Assembly (NCBI GenBank): GCA_029432775.1
Contig: JAROAZ010000025.1
Location: forward strand, 1 to 64,000
Source of the DNA: Pontiellaceae bacterium B12227
GTDB lineage: Bacteria; Verrucomicrobiota; Kiritimatiellia; Kiritimatiellales; Pontiellaceae
DNA length: 64,000 nt
Direction: 5' to 3'
The notes under the pieces are model-generated. The model searched no databases. It saw nothing but the letters and a program-made list of their open reading frames with translations, and had not been told where the DNA came from. A program made the position numbers and the translations under genes. This document shows positions 8,104-17,115 of this stretch, one piece after another; the first letter of the stretch is position 1; the number at the start of each line of letters is the position of its first letter.

Positions 8104-9963
8104 ATGAGGGAGATGAAGGCAAAGAGCGTTGTGAAAGGTGCGCCCAGCGGTTTTGTGATCAGCTTGCTGTTTCACGCAGGAGCTTTTCTGCTGGCCGGGT
8201 TGTTGGTTGTTTTTACCGTGCACCAGAAGGAAGAGAAAAAATTTGTTCCCCCCCGGCCGGTAGAACGGCCCAAGATGAAACTGAAAAAACCGAAGGTGAA
8301 AGTAAAGAAAAGCGCCAAGCCCAAGGCGTCGAGTCGCATTGTCACGAAAGTAAAACGGGCGAATATGCCGGATATTCAGTTGCCGGAGATGGCCGGAATT
8401 GGAGAAGGTCTAAGTGGAAGTGATGTCGGAGGGTTCGATATCGCGCCGGACTTGAGCGAGATCAGTGTTTTCGGAGGAGCACAGACAATCGGCAATGATT
8501 TTGAAGGAGTTGTTTATTCCCTGTTGCATACGCGCGGTGGGGGGGCAGCCTCGATGGGACCGGACGAGTTCAGGGACATCCTTAGAAAATATGTGCTGAG
8601 TGGGTGGCGGGAATCGGTGCTTTCGCGTTATTACCGGTCGCCGAAAAAACTCTACACCACTCATTTTATGGTGCCTCCGATTCCTACGGCAATGGCGCCC
8701 GGAGTGTTCGGTGTTCCGGATCTGGAAGATTATTATCTGTTCATTAAGTATGAAGGCCAACTGGTTCATTCAACCGACATTAAGTTTCGTTTCTGGGCCA
8801 TCGGCGATGCCTATGTCTTCATCAATGTCGATGGAGAAGAGGTGTTGATGAATGCATGGCAGATTCATCACCCCTGGTTTGATTGGTGGTCGAGCACTGC
8901 CGGGGGAGACCGGACTCATATTCTGGGAAACCAGCGCATGGTGGTCGGTGACTGGATTGAGCTCAAAGCGGGAGAGCCGTTGGATATGAAGGTGCTCTAT
9001 GGCGAGTGGCATGGAGGTCAGGTTGCGTGCATGCTGCTTGTCGAGGTGGAGGGCGAGGACTATCCGAACGCCCGAACGGGCGGACCGCTTCTGCCAGCGT
9101 TTAAAACAGAAAATTTTTCCTGGGATTCGATTACTGAAATTTCCCGCTTCCTGGCTGAGGATGAATGCACTCTTACCAACGGCCCTGTGTTTAATGACTT
9201 TCATTCAGAATCGCGTCCGTCAACGGCAATCATTCAGCAAGATCAGGTGGTGGAAGAAAAGTCGGCGCCGAACACCGAAGAGACCGTCTTGCGTTTGTGG
9301 ACAATGACGGATGGAAAGACGGCCGAAGCAGAGCTGCTGAGTGTAATGAGCGGCAACATTATTCTGAAGAATGCGAAGGGAAGACAGCTTAAGATTCCGG
9401 CAGAAAAACTTTCCGAGGGGGACCGTCTGTATGCTTCTCTGGCCATGCCTCCTGATCTGGATATCAACTTTGCCAAGACCACCAAACCCCGGAAATTCGG
9501 GGGAACGGTGAGGGGGATTGATCCGCCGGTCCGCGGTAACTTCTATACATTTTCTGCCCGGATTAAACAAACATCCAGGCGGCCCTATGGGCATCAATTG
9601 ACGGCAGAATACTTTGCGGTCGGTGATGAAATCGGCGGAAACAGGAACGTTTTGCTCGACCATCAAACAGCCAGCTTCACGCTGACCAGAGACAATGATT
9701 ATTCGTTTGTATTCAGCGGCCCTCCGGTGGAGCTGCTAGATTACACCATTAATAATGAACGGCGTGGAAAACGATATGGGGGCTATTTGGTGGTCATCAA
9801 GGACAGCCGGGGCGAAATCATTGCCTACAATACTCCTAGTGAAAAACTGTATGAGAACCTTGAAAATCTGCGAAGGATACGGGTGGGATGGTATTTCGAT
9901 GATGAGTGCAACCGTTGCCTGCCGACACCGCCGGAACCGTGGGTTGAAGCAGGTAACAATTAA
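8104..9963 (+). CDS. TonB-like N-terminus with PA14-like and SHD1 domains
   Basis: 619 aa. AAGGAGG lies just before ATG 8104; ATG 8113 is an equally possible start. One membrane helix (about 18-40) and a Lys/Pro-rich linker match the first gene of this unit, including the MPDI..PE motif after the linker. A PA14-like module follows (about 130-320; RFWAIGDAYVFINVDGEE). An SLA1-homology domain (SHD1) sits at about 400-445 (RLWTMTDGK, KIPAEKLSEGDRLY), common in PVC envelope proteins. The last about 140 aa resemble the preceding gene product. Likely anchored in the inner membrane and reaching through the periplasm, perhaps to bind glycans. The role is inferred only. Confidence 0.6.
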   Translation: MREMKAKSVVKGAPSGFVISLLFHAGAFLLAGLLVVFTVHQKEEKKFVPPRPVERPKMKLKKPKVKVKKSAKPKASSRIVTKVKRANMPDIQLPEMAGIGEGLSGSDVGGFDIAPDLSEISVFGGAQTIGNDFEGVVYSLLHTRGGGAASMGPDEFRDILRKYVLSGWRESVLSRYYRSPKKLYTTHFMVPPIPTAMAPGVFGVPDLEDYYLFIKYEGQLVHSTDIKFRFWAIGDAYVFINVDGEEVLMNAWQIHHPWFDWWSSTAGGDRTHILGNQRMVVGDWIELKAGEPLDMKVLYGEWHGGQVACMLLVEVEGEDYPNARTGGPLLPAFKTENFSWDSITEISRFLAEDECTLTNGPVFNDFHSESRPSTAIIQQDQVVEEKSAPNTEETVLRLWTMTDGKTAEAELLSVMSGNIILKNAKGRQLKIPAEKLSEGDRLYASLAMPPDLDINFAKTTKPRKFGGTVRGIDPPVRGNFYTFSARIKQTSRRPYGHQLTAEYFAVGDEIGGNRNVLLDHQTASFTLTRDNDYSFVFSGPPVELLDYTINNERRGKRYGGYLVVIKDSRGEIIAYNTPSEKLYENLENLRRIRVGWYFDDECNRCLPTPPEPWVEAGNN

Positions 9964-10024
9964 CGAAGTTTTCCGGTCAGACTGGTCTTGAGCAAAATCT
10001 AAGCCTGCGGACATATCACGTGGA

Positions 10025-12034
10025 TTATGTCTGATCCACGGAAAGTGTGAGTGCCGTTCCTGTTCCGGGAATGGATTCAATGTTCAGCTGGGCATGGAGC
10101 CAGTCTGCTCGTTGCTTGAGCGTGCGCAGGGTGCGGGGTTTATTCAGTGTTTCTTCGTCGATGCCTAAGCCGTTGTCTTTGATGTTGAGAACCAGAATTT
10201 TTTCTTCCCGACGGAATGAAATATCAACGTGTGTGCATTGCGAATGGGTTTTTGCATTGTGGATTACTTCTTTGTAGAAGGGCAGAAGGCCTTTGCACAA
10301 GGTGGCGTTGTTCTGTAGTACCTGATTGATGGATGGATCGGCCTTAAACGTGAAATCGGTCTTGCCGAGGAGAAGGCCGGTCAGCTCCCGCATATAGGCA
10401 ATGATATCCTGGGCGCGCCCGACTTCGGGGGCAGTGGTGCGCAGTACTTCCCGCAGCCCGAATACACTTTCCCGGGTGAGCCGGTAGATGGACTGAAGGC
10501 GCTTCTGTTCCGGCGGTGTATCGACCTGCTCCTGCAACTTTTCGACATGAAGAACGATCGCGCCCAGATTGCTGCCGACGTCGTCATGCAGATCGCTGGC
10601 CATTTTTGCACGGGCAAGCCGGATTTCCCTGCGCATACGTATGCGGTTGCGCACGATGATGGTTATCGCGCTTCCGATTACCAAGAGAAGCAGGGTCAGG
10701 CTTCCGTAGATGAGCGTTTTTCCGACATCCACCAGGCTTCTTTGCTGAAGCTTATGCAGGACCAACTGCTCCTCCAGTACTTGTTGGCGATAGGCGAGGC
10801 CTTCGATCCATTCCCGCAGCGGAAGTATCGGTCCTGATTGCGTCAGACCATCATTGGCGGATGCCAGCATTTTTTTGGGAACGGTATTCAGCGGGGCACC
10901 CTGTGTAACGCGTATCGTTTTGTTTTGGAACAGTTCTTCGAGGATGGTTGCACGAGGCTGTATTTTGCCTTGGAGCATCGCTGTAATTTCACTGAAAACT
11001 ATAGTCTCTGCTGCTTTCGGAATCGGTTGTGATGGCTGCAGGATATTAAGGCGCACAGCATGGGCGGTTGTTTCGGGAAAATAGGAAAAGTGGGGGTTCA
11101 GTCCGGGGTTGCGCAGGGGGAATTTTTCGTACCTTCTGTCGCTCCGTATAATGCGGCCGTCACCATCGAGTAGATCAATGGTGAAACGCACCGGAAATCC
11201 TTGCCCATAGGAATGCTCGACGGCCGGATCAATCCGTACAGCATCAATGGAGATGGGGTGGGGATAGCGCAGGGTCAAGGCATAGGTTTTTTTTGTCCCC
11301 GGCCGTCTCGATAAGATTTTTTTTATAAAGAGTTGGCCGCCCTGCCGGTCGCTAAGTTCGGGGAGCCCCAGCGGGGTCTGCAAGTCAGTCAGGAATTCCT
11401 GAGCCAATACATAGTACCCTTGCCGACTCTGGGTGGTCCTCAGCGTGGCCTGCGGTGCCACATTGGCCGCACCGGAAAAGATGCAGACTTCGGCGAATCC
11501 GGCGGAATACCATTTTTCATGGGGATGTTGTGGGAGGTCAGTACATCGGATGATGAGCATGTCGGTTTTTACCGGATCGAAATGCATCAGCTGGGGCAGG
11601 GATTGACAGAAAAGAGGTTGGTTGTCTGTACTTAGGGCGATGGTCTTATGTTTTCCATCAACCACGGCTTTTATGTTAATGGTGCCTGGCCAATAGAGGT
11701 TTTCGCCATAGACCTCGTCCATGAAAAGCCGCAAGGGGAAGAGGGCCACGGCATCGAGCTCGACCGGGCTGCCCCAGCGGAACCTCAGAACCACCTCGTT
11801 GGTGGCGCTTTCCCTGCCGTGGGCGAGATAGCCGCCGGTTCCGGTAGGCTCGCGCAGATAGGGCTGGGGGAGGACTTCAAGTTCCTTGCCGATCTCGGCA
11901 AGCCGCGCCTCGTTCTGCTTGTATCCCTTGACGAAGCCGCGCGCAACTCGTTGCTCCAGCGTCTCCGCCTGCACGGATACGATAAGAAAACCTGAAATCA
12001 GGAATACTCCATTTAAAGTACATATCTTCAGCAT
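10025..12034 (-). CDS. Sensor histidine kinase with discoidin-like extracytoplasmic domain (HisKA_3 type)
   Basis: 669 aa from ATG 12034; a TTG overlapping the regulator stop codon at 12067 is the alternative. A signal peptide (GVFLISGFLIVSVQA) precedes about 390 residues of extracytoplasmic sensor with discoidin-like features (VELDAVALFPLR, GYYVLAQEF), then one membrane helix (LTLLLLVIGSAITIIV). The phospho-acceptor is H483 in SDLHDDVGSNLG, the NarL-type HisKA_3 signature; the ATPase has HNAKTH and DNGLGID. It probably senses a carbohydrate outside the cell and phosphorylates the regulator encoded immediately upstream. It faces convergently toward the 8104 gene. Confidence 0.85.
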   Translation of the reverse strand: MLKICTLNGVFLISGFLIVSVQAETLEQRVARGFVKGYKQNEARLAEIGKELEVLPQPYLREPTGTGGYLAHGRESATNEVVLRFRWGSPVELDAVALFPLRLFMDEVYGENLYWPGTINIKAVVDGKHKTIALSTDNQPLFCQSLPQLMHFDPVKTDMLIIRCTDLPQHPHEKWYSAGFAEVCIFSGAANVAPQATLRTTQSRQGYYVLAQEFLTDLQTPLGLPELSDRQGGQLFIKKILSRRPGTKKTYALTLRYPHPISIDAVRIDPAVEHSYGQGFPVRFTIDLLDGDGRIIRSDRRYEKFPLRNPGLNPHFSYFPETTAHAVRLNILQPSQPIPKAAETIVFSEITAMLQGKIQPRATILEELFQNKTIRVTQGAPLNTVPKKMLASANDGLTQSGPILPLREWIEGLAYRQQVLEEQLVLHKLQQRSLVDVGKTLIYGSLTLLLLVIGSAITIIVRNRIRMRREIRLARAKMASDLHDDVGSNLGAIVLHVEKLQEQVDTPPEQKRLQSIYRLTRESVFGLREVLRTTAPEVGRAQDIIAYMRELTGLLLGKTDFTFKADPSINQVLQNNATLCKGLLPFYKEVIHNAKTHSQCTHVDISFRREEKILVLNIKDNGLGIDEETLNKPRTLRTLKQRADWLHAQLNIESIPGTGTALTLSVDQT

Positions 12035-12063
12035 TCGAAATTCTCTGTTCGCTATTCCGGAGT

Positions 12064-12723
12064 TCAAATAATTCCCATCGAAGTGGCTTTGCTGATGGCC
12101 CCCGACACATTATGCACCTGAAGTTTTTGGTAGATGTTACGGATGTGGGTGCTGACGGTGTGTTTGCTGACGAACAGTTTTTCGGCAACTTCCTTCCGGC
12201 TCATCCCTTCGGCCAACAGCTTGAGCACTTCCGCTTCGCGTTCGGAAAGATCCTCTTCGGGGGAGGCCGGTTTGAAGGTGGAAAAGGTGTCGAACACCAT
12301 TTTTGCAATTTCCGCGCTGAGCGGTGCGATGCCGTGGCAGGCATCCTCGATCCCTTGCACGATGGCCTTGAGCCCGTCGGACTTGATTAGATAGCCCATT
12401 GCTCCGGCTCCCAGTGCCTGGAAAACCCGGGCTTTATTGTCGAATACGGTCAAAACCAGGATTTTGGTGGCCGGCACGGATTGGCGGATCAATGGAATGG
12501 CATCGAGCCCGTCCATACCCGGCAGGCCCAGATCCAGTATCAGAATTTCCGGTGGTTCTGATTCCTTCAGGTATTCAAAGGCATCCTCTGCATTCGATAG
12601 GGTCGCGCAGATTTCGAACCGATCCGTTGTTTCAAGGGCTTCGCAGAGTGCCTCGCGGAAATCGGGGTGATCTTCAATTAAGCAGATGCGGATCTGCTTT
12701 GGGGACTGTTGAGCTTTCGTCAT
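12064..12723 (-). CDS. NarL/FixJ-family response regulator
   Basis: 219 aa. Receiver domain at about 10-130 with the acidic pair in IEDHPD, phospho-acceptor D64 in ILDLGLPG, the switch Thr in VLTVFD and Lys in GYLIKSD. LuxR-type HTH at about 155-215 (LSEREAEVLKLLAEG, VSKHTVSTHIRNIYQKL). It is first in the minus-strand pair with the kinase and is transcribed divergently from the 14-gene run at 13.3 kb, so that run is its most likely target. Confidence 0.9.
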   Translation of the reverse strand: MTKAQQSPKQIRICLIEDHPDFREALCEALETTDRFEICATLSNAEDAFEYLKESEPPEILILDLGLPGMDGLDAIPLIRQSVPATKILVLTVFDNKARVFQALGAGAMGYLIKSDGLKAIVQGIEDACHGIAPLSAEIAKMVFDTFSTFKPASPEEDLSEREAEVLKLLAEGMSRKEVAEKLFVSKHTVSTHIRNIYQKLQVHNVSGAISKATSMGII

Positions 12724-12971
12724 GATGAACTATTGTAAAGGGAATCGACCTCCGGTTGTCAAGATCGGGAGAACGTCATCCTGTCCATCCTGTTATCTGA
12801 TCAAGAGCACTGCTCAAAATGCTCTTTCCCGACCATATACTCTTTTCTCTTATGATAAATTTAATGGTTTGGCATAGAAGTTGTCCAGATATCGAAGCTC
12901 TGCTTTATGCAGAAAAAGGTCAGAGGCCTGTTTGGCCCCGTGAGGCGCGATTACGTCACATGACAAGTTTG

Positions 12972-12996
12972 CAGAAAACGCATACTATGTTTTCTG
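12972..12996. promoter_or_regulatory. Palindrome, candidate operator
   Basis: CAGAAAAC and GTTTTCTG separated by 9 nt, in the divergent region of the response-regulator gene. Half-site-like GCAGAAAA/TGTAGAAAA sequences occur about 60 nt upstream and immediately downstream. It could bind the adjacent LuxR-type regulator; there is no direct evidence. Confidence 0.35.
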
Positions 12997-13205
12997 GCTT
13001 GTAGAAAAAGGCCAATCAATTTGGTTGTTAACAAAGCATCATATGAGTGAATACGAGGCTGTCCCGGAAAGGCATGACGGTTTAGAACGCGATGTTTCAT
13101 ATACATCGGTTTTAAAGGTCGTGTCCTGTTAGAGTACCCTCTTTCGAGGGGACTATGCCGTGTGTTCCTCGTGGTGCTGGTAATATAGAGGCTCAGTCGG
13201 AGGAT

Positions 13206-13225
13206 AATACCCTTTTCCGGCGATA
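13206..13225 (+). promoter_or_regulatory. Conserved upstream motif, copy 2
   Basis: AATACCCTTTTCCGGCGATA, 98 nt before the ATG at 13324. A possible -10 (TAGAAT, 13248-13253) starts 23 nt after the motif. Same motif and similar geometry as at 6065 and 60610. Confidence 0.6.
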
Positions 13226-13323
13226 GCATCTATATGTGAAGGAATAATAGAATAGTAGCTTATTTGTTTGGTAAATATCTGGTTGGAACGGGTTTAATGA
13301 GTGGTTTTCATGAAAGGAGAACT

Positions 13324-14295
13324 ATGGATAAGTTTGGTTTGATTTTGTTGGTCGGATTGACGGGTTGCTTGTGCGGGGTTGCTGCGGCACAGGCGGAGAT
13401 AAAAACGGTTGAAGTAACCCATTCTGAGCTGAAGGGTATCGGGCAGGAAAAGGACGTGATGCGCCGGGATCCGAGCGATGTGATTAAGGTCGGTGACCTT
13501 TTCTATGTCTGGTATTCGAAGGGGCCGATCTCCCCCGGATACGATGCAACGGTATGGTATGCGACCTCTACGGATGGCGTTAACTGGACGGAGAAGGGGA
13601 TGTCGGTAGACAAGGGCAAACCGGGAACCTGGGAGGGCGCGAGTGTCTTTACGCCGAACATTCTTGTGGCCGAGGGGAAATACTGGCTGTTCTACACCGG
13701 AACTTCCAACGACTATTATAAAAAGCCCTTTAATCCGGACTCGAAAATCGGCATTGCGGTGTCTGATTCGCCCGACGGCCCCTGGAAAAAGCTCGCCACC
13801 AATCCGGCACTGAAAAACAGCGAAAATCCCGAGGACTTCGACAGTCATCTGGTTGACGATGCCTGCCTGATTGTGCGCGATGGAAAATACTGGTTCTACT
13901 ACAAAGGCCGTCAGCTGGGTAAAAGTCCGAAATTCACCCAGATGGGGTTGGCGATTGCCGATAAACCGGAAGGACCCTATGTCAGGCATGAAGCGAATCC
14001 GGTGATTCCGGGCAACCACGAAGTGTTGGTCTGGCCGCAGGGCAAGGGCGTGGCCGCCATGATCGGCACCACCGGACCGAAGGATATCGTCAATTCGGTT
14101 CTCTATGCTGATGATGGAGTACATTTTACGAAGACCCATAAGGTGAAAAAAGGCCCGTGGGCAGGCGGAACCTATCGCCCCGAGGCATTTACCGACAGCA
14201 GTGAGGGAACGATGCCCGAATGGGGCGTTGAAATCGGGAAAGAAAAAAAGGCGTTGCCGTTTATCGGACGGGTTGACCTGAAGGAAGGGAAATAA
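13324..14295 (+). CDS. Exported GH117-family glycosidase (a)
   Basis: 323 aa from ATG 13324 behind AAAGGAGA; the upstream in-frame ATG at 13264 is rejected because the signal peptide (FGLILLVGLTGCLCGVAAA) and ribosome site fit here. GH117 markers run through the five-bladed propeller: MRRDPSDVIKVGD (D49), VWYATSTDGVNW, ASVFTPNILV, DFDSHLVDDACL, FYYKGRQLG, LAIADKPEGPY and GNHEVLVWPQGKGVAA (H232-E233). Known GH117 enzymes release 3,6-anhydro-L-galactose from neoagaro-oligosaccharides; divergent members may act on other sugars. First gene of the 14-gene run. Confidence 0.82.
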   Translation: MDKFGLILLVGLTGCLCGVAAAQAEIKTVEVTHSELKGIGQEKDVMRRDPSDVIKVGDLFYVWYSKGPISPGYDATVWYATSTDGVNWTEKGMSVDKGKPGTWEGASVFTPNILVAEGKYWLFYTGTSNDYYKKPFNPDSKIGIAVSDSPDGPWKKLATNPALKNSENPEDFDSHLVDDACLIVRDGKYWFYYKGRQLGKSPKFTQMGLAIADKPEGPYVRHEANPVIPGNHEVLVWPQGKGVAAMIGTTGPKDIVNSVLYADDGVHFTKTHKVKKGPWAGGTYRPEAFTDSSEGTMPEWGVEIGKEKKALPFIGRVDLKEGK

Positions 14296-14296
14296 G

Positions 14297-15544
14297 ATGA
14301 CAAAATTGAAAATGGCAGCAGGAGTGGGAATCGCGGCGGTATGTTTAGTGTCCGGTTGCGTAACGAATGAGACTGCGGGTACAGGCGAATTTGCCGACGA
14401 TGTAACCTTCATGAAGCAGCACACGCCGATTGTGGTGTTGAAAGACGGCGACGCGGCGGTGGCCGTGGCTCCGGACTATCAGGGCCGCGTGATGACCAGC
14501 ACCTTCGATCGCAAGGTGGGGCCGAGCTTCGGTTGGATCAACCGTCCTGTCATTGAAAAAGGCATCATGTCCGAAGAAGAGGCCGCGGGAAAACTGGAAG
14601 CGCATATCTATATTTTCGGTGGAGAGGAACGCTTCTGGCTCGGGCCGGAAGGCGGGCAGTATGCACTCTATTTCAAGCCCGGCGACAAATTTGAATTCTC
14701 CCACTGGAAGACGCCGGCGGTGATCGATACCGAAGCGTTTGAGCTGGTGAATCAATCCGAATCGTCGGCCACATTCAAACACAGCGCTGAACTGATCAAC
14801 TATAGCGGCGCCAGGTTTAACGTGGGCATCGAGCGCACCGTGAAGCTGCTGGATAAGGCGAACGCCTCCGAAATGCTGGGTGTTGAACTGGGCGAGGGGC
14901 TGCGATTGGTCGGCTATGAAACCGACAACCGGATCACCAATGCCGGTTCCAATGTCTGGAAACCGGAAACCGGCCTGCTCTCGATCTGGGTCCTCGGGAT
15001 GTACAACCCGTCGCCCGAAACCACCGTCGTCATTCCTTTCAAAATGGGGGGAGAAAAAACGCTCGGCCCGCGGGTGAACGACACCTATTTCGGTGCGATT
15101 CCGGAGGACTACCTTCGTGTAGAGCGTCAGAAGCTCTTTTTCAAAGGCGACGGTACGCGGCGCGGTAAAATCGGCATCAGCCCGCAGCGCTCTAAAGGCA
15201 TTGCCGGCAGTTACGATGCTACAGGGCAGGTGCTTAACATTGTCACCTACAACGTGCAGGATGCGCCGAACGGTTTTGTAAACTCCATGTGGGAGCTGCA
15301 GAAGGAGCCGTATGCCGGCGACGTCATCAATTCCTATAACGATGGGTCACCCGAGCCGGGCGCCGATCCGCTGGGTCCGTTCTATGAGCTCGAAACCTCA
15401 TCGCCTGCTGCCGCCCTCAAGCCCGGTGAGACGATGCAGCACGTACAGCGTACGTTCCATATCCAGGGTTCGGAAGCCGAGCTCGATCCGATTGCTCGGA
15501 AACTGCTCGGTGCAAAACTGGAAGTCATCAAGGAGGCTTTTTAG
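14297..15544 (+). CDS. DUF6786-like lipoprotein
   Basis: 415 aa, starting one base after the preceding stop codon. The N-terminus is a lipoprotein signal with a lipobox ending in VSGC. The body is beta-rich with IFGGEERFWLGPEGGQYALYF, a pattern I associate with the DUF6786 family, which has a mutarotase-like fold; this recall is tentative. ALKPGETMQHVQRTFHIQG near the C-terminus is also mutarotase-like. No catalytic residues can be assigned. Its place between GH117 and the sulfatases suggests a surface or periplasmic role in handling released sugars or oligosaccharides. Confidence 0.55.
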   Translation: MTKLKMAAGVGIAAVCLVSGCVTNETAGTGEFADDVTFMKQHTPIVVLKDGDAAVAVAPDYQGRVMTSTFDRKVGPSFGWINRPVIEKGIMSEEEAAGKLEAHIYIFGGEERFWLGPEGGQYALYFKPGDKFEFSHWKTPAVIDTEAFELVNQSESSATFKHSAELINYSGARFNVGIERTVKLLDKANASEMLGVELGEGLRLVGYETDNRITNAGSNVWKPETGLLSIWVLGMYNPSPETTVVIPFKMGGEKTLGPRVNDTYFGAIPEDYLRVERQKLFFKGDGTRRGKIGISPQRSKGIAGSYDATGQVLNIVTYNVQDAPNGFVNSMWELQKEPYAGDVINSYNDGSPEPGADPLGPFYELETSSPAAALKPGETMQHVQRTFHIQGSEAELDPIARKLLGAKLEVIKEAF

Positions 15545-15577
15545 TCCCTTGTAAGTTGGCTCTGCGGGAGGATGGTT

Positions 15578-15650
15578 GGCAAAATAATTATGAGCAAAAT
15601 GATTAATAACCCACTCCGCCCCGAATTATTTTGCTCTAAATCATTTTGCC
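15578..15650. repeat. Imperfect inverted repeat (GCAAAAT-type)
   Basis: Two 27-nt arms (15578-15604 and 15624-15650) separated by 19 nt. Each arm carries two spaced units, GGCAAAAT and AGCAAAAT, each followed by an A/G-ATT core. The arms are reverse complements apart from a few bases, so a long hairpin can form. The whole lies between the lipoprotein and sulfatase genes, so it is transcribed if the run is one operon. It resembles a miniature interspersed element rather than a terminator. Confidence 0.6.
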
Positions 15651-15688
15651 TGAATTTCTGTTGCAAAGCTGTGCGGGGAAAATTGTAT

Positions 15689-17113
15689 TTGAAAAAAACT
15701 AGTCTCATGCATTTGTTTGCGGCTGCCTGTTTGGGGGCAGTTGCAGTTCGTGCGGCACAGCCCAACGTAGTCATTATTCTGACGGATGATCAGGGCTATG
15801 CCGATCTGGGCTGTTTTGGCGGGGATCACGTGAAGACGCCCCGGATCGACCGGATGGCGGAAGAGGGCGCCAGGCTGACCAGCTTTTATGTGGCCGGATC
15901 AGTCTGTACGCCGTCCCGCTCGGCGCTGATGACGGGTTGCTATCCGCGGCGCATCGGCCTGGCAGGTGGTGTTTTTCTTGCCGGCGATAAAAACGGGCTG
16001 AACCCGGATGAAATCACGATCGCCGAGCTGCTGAAGTCGGCGGGCTATGCCACCGGCATATTCGGCAAGTGGCACCTCGGCGATCAGTTGCAGTTTTTTC
16101 CGACCCGTCAGGGGTTCGATGAATTTTTCGGCATTCCCTACAGCCATGATATTCATCCGTTCCATGGGAACGATAAAAAGCATCATTTTCCGCCGCTGCC
16201 GCTGATGGAAATGGAGACGGTGATCGAAGAAGAACCCGATGCGGATTATCTGACAAAGCGCATCACCGAGCGGGCAGTCGGCTTTATCAATCAGCATAAA
16301 GAGGAACCGTTTTTTCTCTATGTGCCGCATCCGATCCCGCACCGGCCCATCCACATGTCGCCACCATTTATGGAGGACGTTCCAGATGAGATCAAAGCCA
16401 GGCTGAAGGATGAGACGCGTATCGACTATTTAACGCGCGACAAAATTTACAACTATGCGATCAATGAAATCGACTGGTCAGTGGGGCAGATTCTCGATGC
16501 TTTGAAAAAGAACGGCATCGATGAAAATACCGTGGTGGTCTTTACGTCGGACAACGGACCGTCTGTCGGGAAGACGACTCCGCTGACGGGTAAAAAGGGC
16601 AGTTCCTATGAAGGCGGCATGCGTGTGCCGGGCATCATTCGCTGGCCCGGAACCATTCCGGCTGGACAGACCATCGGTGAAGTCGTGACGGCCTTGGACC
16701 TGTTTCCAACCTTTGGAAAACTCGCCGGAGCGGATCTGCCGGGCGATCGCGTGATCGACGGAAAAGATATTCTGCTTGTATTGACCGAGGGGGCGGCCAG
16801 CCCGCATGAGGCCTTTTTCTATTACAAAGGCGATGCGCTCAAAGCGGTGCGGTCCGGCAAGTGGAAACTTCATTTCGGCAAAACAAAGGGCAATGCCGGT
16901 AAGAGGCGGGGCAAAGGATCCAGCTCGCCGATTATGGCACTGTTTGATCTGGATGCGGACCCGGGCGAGCAGGTCAATGTGCTGGCGTCCAACCCCGAAG
17001 TCACCGAGCGTCTTCGTTCTTATGCTGGAACTTTCAAAGCAGAGCTGGAGCAAAACAGCCGCCCTGCGGGTGTGGCAGAAAACCCCAAGTCTTTAACAAC
17101 GAGAGAAAACTGA
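15689..17113 (+). CDS. Exported S1 sulfatase
   Basis: 474 aa from a TTG at 15689, chosen because it yields a standard signal peptide (MKKTSLMHLF, AAACLGAVAVRA) with GGGGA upstream; ATG 15707 is possible but leaves no basic residues. Metal ligands D33-D34 (LTDDQGY), the formylglycine precursor C73 in CTPSR, FGKWHLGD, and the DN pair in FTSDNGP are all present. It is close to the sulfatase at 32048 (shared RQGFxEFFGxPYSHDIHP and the RPAG..ENP tail), so both belong to one subfamily. Exported; it probably removes a sulfate ester from an algal glycan. Confidence 0.9.
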   Translation: MKKTSLMHLFAAACLGAVAVRAAQPNVVIILTDDQGYADLGCFGGDHVKTPRIDRMAEEGARLTSFYVAGSVCTPSRSALMTGCYPRRIGLAGGVFLAGDKNGLNPDEITIAELLKSAGYATGIFGKWHLGDQLQFFPTRQGFDEFFGIPYSHDIHPFHGNDKKHHFPPLPLMEMETVIEEEPDADYLTKRITERAVGFINQHKEEPFFLYVPHPIPHRPIHMSPPFMEDVPDEIKARLKDETRIDYLTRDKIYNYAINEIDWSVGQILDALKKNGIDENTVVVFTSDNGPSVGKTTPLTGKKGSSYEGGMRVPGIIRWPGTIPAGQTIGEVVTALDLFPTFGKLAGADLPGDRVIDGKDILLVLTEGAASPHEAFFYYKGDALKAVRSGKWKLHFGKTKGNAGKRRGKGSSSPIMALFDLDADPGEQVNVLASNPEVTERLRSYAGTFKAELEQNSRPAGVAENPKSLTTREN

Positions 17114-17115
17114 AT

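Larger units (their letters stand above)
12724..13323. other. Divergent control region between two-component system and sulfatase/GH117 run
   Basis: 600 bp without a supported gene. It contains a perfect 8-bp-arm palindrome at 12972-12996 (CAGAAAAC, 9-nt spacer, GTTTTCTG), a degenerate copy of the conserved motif at about 13127-13150, and the exact motif copy at 13206-13225. A 61-codon reading frame at 12819 has no recognisable features and is not called. Confidence 0.5.

Noticed and set aside
12819-13004. 61-codon frame in the divergent region
   Set aside because: No ribosome site, domain or compositional support; the region looks regulatory.
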